A program made the position numbers and the translations under genes. The notes under the pieces were generated by a model that saw nothing but the letters and a program-made list of their open reading frames with translations, ran no database searches and was not told the origin of the DNA. Below are positions 7,099 to 7,327 of a DNA stretch of 7,327 nt, one piece after another; position 1 is the first letter of the stretch; every line of letters starts with the position of its first letter. Origin of the DNA: Opitutia bacterium (GTDB lineage Bacteria > Verrucomicrobiota > Verrucomicrobiia > Opitutales > UBA953); contig JAJPZB010000022.1 of assembly GCA_021204635.1 (NCBI GenBank), positions 1-7,327 on the forward strand. The letters run 5' to 3'.

Positions 7099-7140
7099 CG
7101 GGGAGCAAAGTCAGGCGACGTTCCACGAACACACTCCCTC

Positions 7141-7178
7141 ACCGCTAACGCGGTCCCCTCCCGCTAACTTAGCGGGAG
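7141..7178. repeat. Double-hairpin element with two CCGCTAAC motifs
   Basis: ACCGC-TAAC-GCGGT (7141-7154) is a 5-bp hairpin with a 4-nt loop. CTCCCGCTAA-C-TTAGCGGGAG (7158-7178) is a 10-bp inverted repeat around one base. Both contain CCGCTAAC (7142-7149 and 7161-7168). GGAGCA at 7102-7107 and TGCTCC at 7190-7195 could be short terminal inverted repeats of a 94-bp element. The sequence is unlike the GGTTGGTGG family that surrounds it. No gene lies in it. Confidence 0.65.
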
Positions 7179-7215
7179 AATTACGTTGGTGCTCCGGCAT
7201 CGCAGGTGGGTAGCC

Positions 7216-7327
7216 GGGTTGGTGGTGGCGGCAAGTGCTGCGGGAGAAGTTTGTGGTAAGTTTTTTTCGGAGGGGTTGGTGGTGAGATTCGGGTCAGTGG
7301 TGGGTCAGTGGTGGCAACAAAGCCGAG
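7216..7327 (+). repeat. Further GGTTGGTGGTGG-family copies, running off the window
   Basis: GGGTTGGTGGTGGC is at 7216-7229 and TGGTGGTGGCGGCAA at 7220-7234 (identical to 134-148). The 30-nt block at 7274-7303 matches 97-126 at 25 of 30 positions. The last 25 nt (7303-7327) match 7021-7045 at 23 of 25 positions. A T7 run at 7261-7267 has no stem directly before it. No gene is visible from 7013 to the window end. Confidence 0.85.

Noticed and set aside
7013..7213. 66-codon plus-strand open frame after transketolase
   Set aside because: It is made of translated repeat and hairpin DNA (Gly/Trp/Ala runs), lacks a credible start and has no family resemblance.
7228..7267. Intrinsic terminator ending in the T7 run at 7261-7267
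   Set aside because: The nearest stem (7228-7233 with 7236-7241) is tiny and about 20 nt from the T-run.
1..7327. Composite transposon with inverted repeat ends carrying the operon
   Set aside because: The enclosed genes are core housekeeping functions, there is no transposase, and the same repeat also occurs internally and in several copies per flank.

Overview
The window is a compact, all-plus-strand stretch of a Gram-negative-type bacterial chromosome. It holds five recognisable genes, bracketed at both ends by a family of short C/G-rich interspersed repeats. Coding DNA is GC-rich with a strong G/C third-position bias, broken by A-rich lysine, phenylalanine and asparagine codons. Exported proteins, a LolA-fold protein and a lipid II flippase imply an outer membrane and a peptidoglycan wall. 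The overall style suggests Verrucomicrobiota (perhaps Opitutales), but that is an impression, not something the sequence proves.

Layout. Positions 1-211 are an intergenic repeat cluster plus the leader of the first gene. Positions 212-4951 carry four tightly packed genes: an exported zinc N-acetylmuramoyl-L-alanine amidase (212-1222), the lipid II flippase MurJ (1226-2896), a membrane-anchored D-Ala-D-Ala carboxypeptidase of the S11 family (2886-4046) and a LolA-like exported protein (4043-4951). Their junctions are a 3-nt gap, an 11-nt overlap and a 4-nt ATGA overlap, so they are almost certainly one translationally coupled operon. A 66-nt gap with a small hairpin then leads into a full-length transketolase (5018-7012). 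Positions 7013-7327 are non-coding and filled with repeats and hairpins.

How the genes work together. MurJ exports the wall precursor, the carboxypeptidase trims the terminal D-Ala of the stem peptide, and the amidase cuts the peptide from MurNAc, as happens in septum splitting or turnover. The LolA-like protein may handle lipoprotein or lipid traffic to the outer membrane. Transketolase (pentose phosphate pathway) is metabolically separate and may have its own promoter.

Nothing in the coding content looks like a new defence, mobile or biosynthetic system. The unexplained signal is the repeat family, whose core reads GGGTTGGTGGTGG or its complement. It occurs on both flanks in both orientations, builds competing hairpins after the transketolase gene, and appears to have invaded the disordered linker of the carboxypeptidase in frame. 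A second, unrelated double-hairpin element (two CCGCTAAC motifs) sits inside the right-hand cluster.
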